From the NCBI GenBank assembly GCA_017415025.1, contig JAFQJH010000008.1:92123-156122 (forward strand): a stretch of 64,000 bases of DNA, in the 5' to 3' direction. Every line of letters starts with the position of its first letter. Position 1 is the first letter of the stretch. Shown here one piece after another: positions 62,988 through 64,000 of this stretch. The notes under the pieces were generated by a model. That model did no database searches. It was not told where the DNA came from and saw only the letters and a program-made list of their open reading frames with translations. Position numbers and translations under genes: made by a program. The DNA comes from Clostridia bacterium. Lineage in GTDB: Bacteria; Bacillota; Clostridia; Oscillospirales; Acutalibacteraceae.

Positions 62988-63045
62988 ATTATATTTACTT
63001 GTTCGGGAAATGTCAATTGACAGTAAAACAATACAGATGTATAAT
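62988..63045. promoter_or_regulatory. Back-to-back consensus promoters with abutting -35 boxes
   Basis: The palindrome TGTCAATTGACA (63011-63022) is two TTGACA boxes placed head to head. On the plus strand TTGACA (63017-63022), 17 bases, TATAAT (63040-63045) drives the lipoprotein gene. On the minus strand TTGACA (63011-63016), 17 bases, TATAAT (62988-62993) drives deoB. Both are perfect consensus matches. Two polymerases could hardly bind at once, so the two genes may be expressed in competition. Confidence 0.85.
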
Positions 63046-63077
63046 GCAATTAAGGAAAAGAAAGGAAGATGAAAATT

Positions 63078-63854
63078 ATGAAAAATTTCATACGCTTATT
63101 GTCGTTGGTTATCTGTGCAGTAACCTTTTTCAGCCTTACAGCCTGTATCGGTCCCGGTGTGACAGATTACAGCGAGGTTATTTTCGGGAATTATACCTTC
63201 AGAGAAACTTCTGCCGCCGCTCACAAAATTGAAGGCGACGAAGGCACTGTTATGCAGGGTGTGATTTACAAATATACATACGACACTGATGAAAAATACC
63301 TTGTTGCACACCTGCTGACAATGGCTGATAACTACGGCAGTAAGGATGCACTTTACAAAAGACTTTACAACGGCAGTATTTACAACGTTTTGGACGATAA
63401 TATGGTTGTATACAACACCGTGGACAAGACAAGAGCCGAATTTGAAAAATACGACGACTTCCTCGGTTACTGCAGAGAAAACAATATAAAGCTTAATAAT
63501 TGGTATTATCCGTCGGGCGGACTTTCAATCAATGCTCAACCGAATGAAATTACTGGCGGATATACGCTCAGCAATTTGCCTTATGACTATAAGCTGATTT
63601 CGCTTGATGACAAGGAGCTTATCCGCGGTTATATCTCCGACCTTGAGGTAAGGTCTCATCAGATTAAATTCAGATTAAGACAGACCGATTATCATTACGA
63701 TGCCGAATATCCCGATACCGTTAACCTTGGTTTATCCGAACTTTCCGATAAACCCGTCGGCAAGTATAAAAAAGGTTTCCTCGATTACGCGGATATTTAT
63801 TATGATAAGATAGTTACGATAAACCTTGAAACGGGTAAAATTTCAGAGGAGTAA
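63078..63854 (+). CDS. Lipoprotein of unknown function
   Basis: A 258-residue protein with a lipoprotein signal: hydrophobic stretch and lipobox LTAC with Cys23, placing it on the outer face of the membrane. The mature part is rich in Tyr and charged residues (YKYTYDTDEKYLVAHLL; RLRQTDYHYDAEYPD) and looks like a soluble beta-rich domain. I recognise no family. The start at 63078 is preferred to the ATG three codons before, which abuts the AAGGAAG site. It is transcribed from a perfect consensus promoter. The repeat element begins about 10 bases after the stop and may supply its transcript end. Confidence 0.75.
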   Translation: MKNFIRLLSLVICAVTFFSLTACIGPGVTDYSEVIFGNYTFRETSAAAHKIEGDEGTVMQGVIYKYTYDTDEKYLVAHLLTMADNYGSKDALYKRLYNGSIYNVLDDNMVVYNTVDKTRAEFEKYDDFLGYCRENNIKLNNWYYPSGGLSINAQPNEITGGYTLSNLPYDYKLISLDDKELIRGYISDLEVRSHQIKFRLRQTDYHYDAEYPDTVNLGLSELSDKPVGKYKKGFLDYADIYYDKIVTINLETGKISEE

Positions 63855-63863
63855 ATTTCAATT

Positions 63864-64000
63864 TGTCGGGGAGAAATAAAAAGTCAGTAGAACAATGGCG
63901 CCCCTGAAAGGGGAGCTGGCACGACGAAGTCGTGACTGAGGGGTTCGTTGCGAAGCAACGAGAAAAACAAGATAAATCAAAGAACTTTGTGGTCGCTTAC
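63864..64000 (+). repeat. Hairpin-mosaic intergenic repeat, copy 2 (short form, cut by window end)
   Basis: Near-identical to the reverse complement of 15083 down to about 14885. It has the same outer sequence (GGGGAGAAATAAAAA, CAGTAGAACAATGG), then CCCCTGAAAGGGG, CACGAC-GAA-GTCGTG and TCGTTGC-GAA-GCAACGA hairpins, and the AT-rich segment AAAACAAGATAAATCAAAG. About 64 bases present in copy 1 are missing between the first hairpin and GCTGGCAC. In the second hairpin a G-C pair of copy 1 is an A-T pair here, a compensatory change. The element continues past the window. Confidence 0.88.

Overview
The window looks like chromosome from a low-to-mid GC, Gram-positive anaerobe of class Clostridia, most likely a gut Oscillospiraceae/Ruminococcaceae-type organism. 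This rests on gene content and signals, not on a database match. The signals are strong AGGAGG ribosome binding sites, TTGACA-17-TATAAT promoters, and zinc-ribbon forms of S14, S4, L36 and adenylate kinase. Content includes secreted glycan-active proteins, NADP-type glutamate dehydrogenase, iron-containing alcohol dehydrogenases and an ECF vitamin-type transporter beside a radical SAM enzyme. No tRNA, rRNA, CRISPR array, phage or transposase gene was seen.

Layout. (1) 0.3-1.5 kb: ECF S component plus a small radical SAM protein. (2) 1.6-6.9 kb: glycerol kinase, an Ldh2-family malate/lactate dehydrogenase and malic enzyme on the minus strand, divergent from an iron alcohol dehydrogenase. (3) 6.9-19.7 kb: a minus-strand secreted/glycan block with a 2543-residue GH43-like protein, a GPH-type MFS transporter, a GH71/GH99-like protein and a membrane-anchored glycerophosphodiester phosphodiesterase. 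A hairpin-mosaic repeat lies inside this block. (4) 19.8-22.6 kb: rpsO-pnp, with a structured pnp leader. (5) 22.6-26.1 kb: an unidentified structured RNA with its own terminator, then a sugar O-acetyltransferase and a GH3 beta-glucosidase. (6) 26.1-32.5 kb: gdhA, secG, a possible small RNA and a divergent type IIA topoisomerase pair. (7) 32.5-36.7 kb: a 49-residue cysteine-rich peptide, a membrane XRE regulator, and a metallophosphoesterase overlapping a second GPH transporter.

(8) 36.8-52.2 kb: the complete S10-spc-alpha ribosomal cluster on the minus strand, 31 genes from rpsJ to rplQ including secY, adk, map and infA. It has a structured leader of about 285 nt. (9) 52.4-59.6 kb: a GH3 (auxin-amide-synthetase family) adenylating enzyme in an operon with an exported alpha/beta hydrolase whose nucleophile is Cys, convergent with an acyl-CoA ligase; then a UDP-glucuronate-epimerase-like gene and a DapA-family lyase. 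(10) 59.7-64 kb: a Ca2+/Na+ antiporter, a metal-site-depleted Fe-ADH homologue, deoB and a lipoprotein, ending in a second, inverted copy of the hairpin-mosaic repeat.

How it fits together. Housekeeping translation, export and RNA-decay genes sit between accessory islands for glycan foraging (GH43-like, GH71/99-like, GH3, two GPH symporters) and for acyl/glycerol metabolism. The least explained items are the RNA at 22.64-22.89 kb, the Cys-rich peptide, the Cys-nucleophile hydrolase/GH3 operon, the topoisomerase pair with a degenerate toprim motif, and the repeat family, whose stems show a compensatory change between copies.
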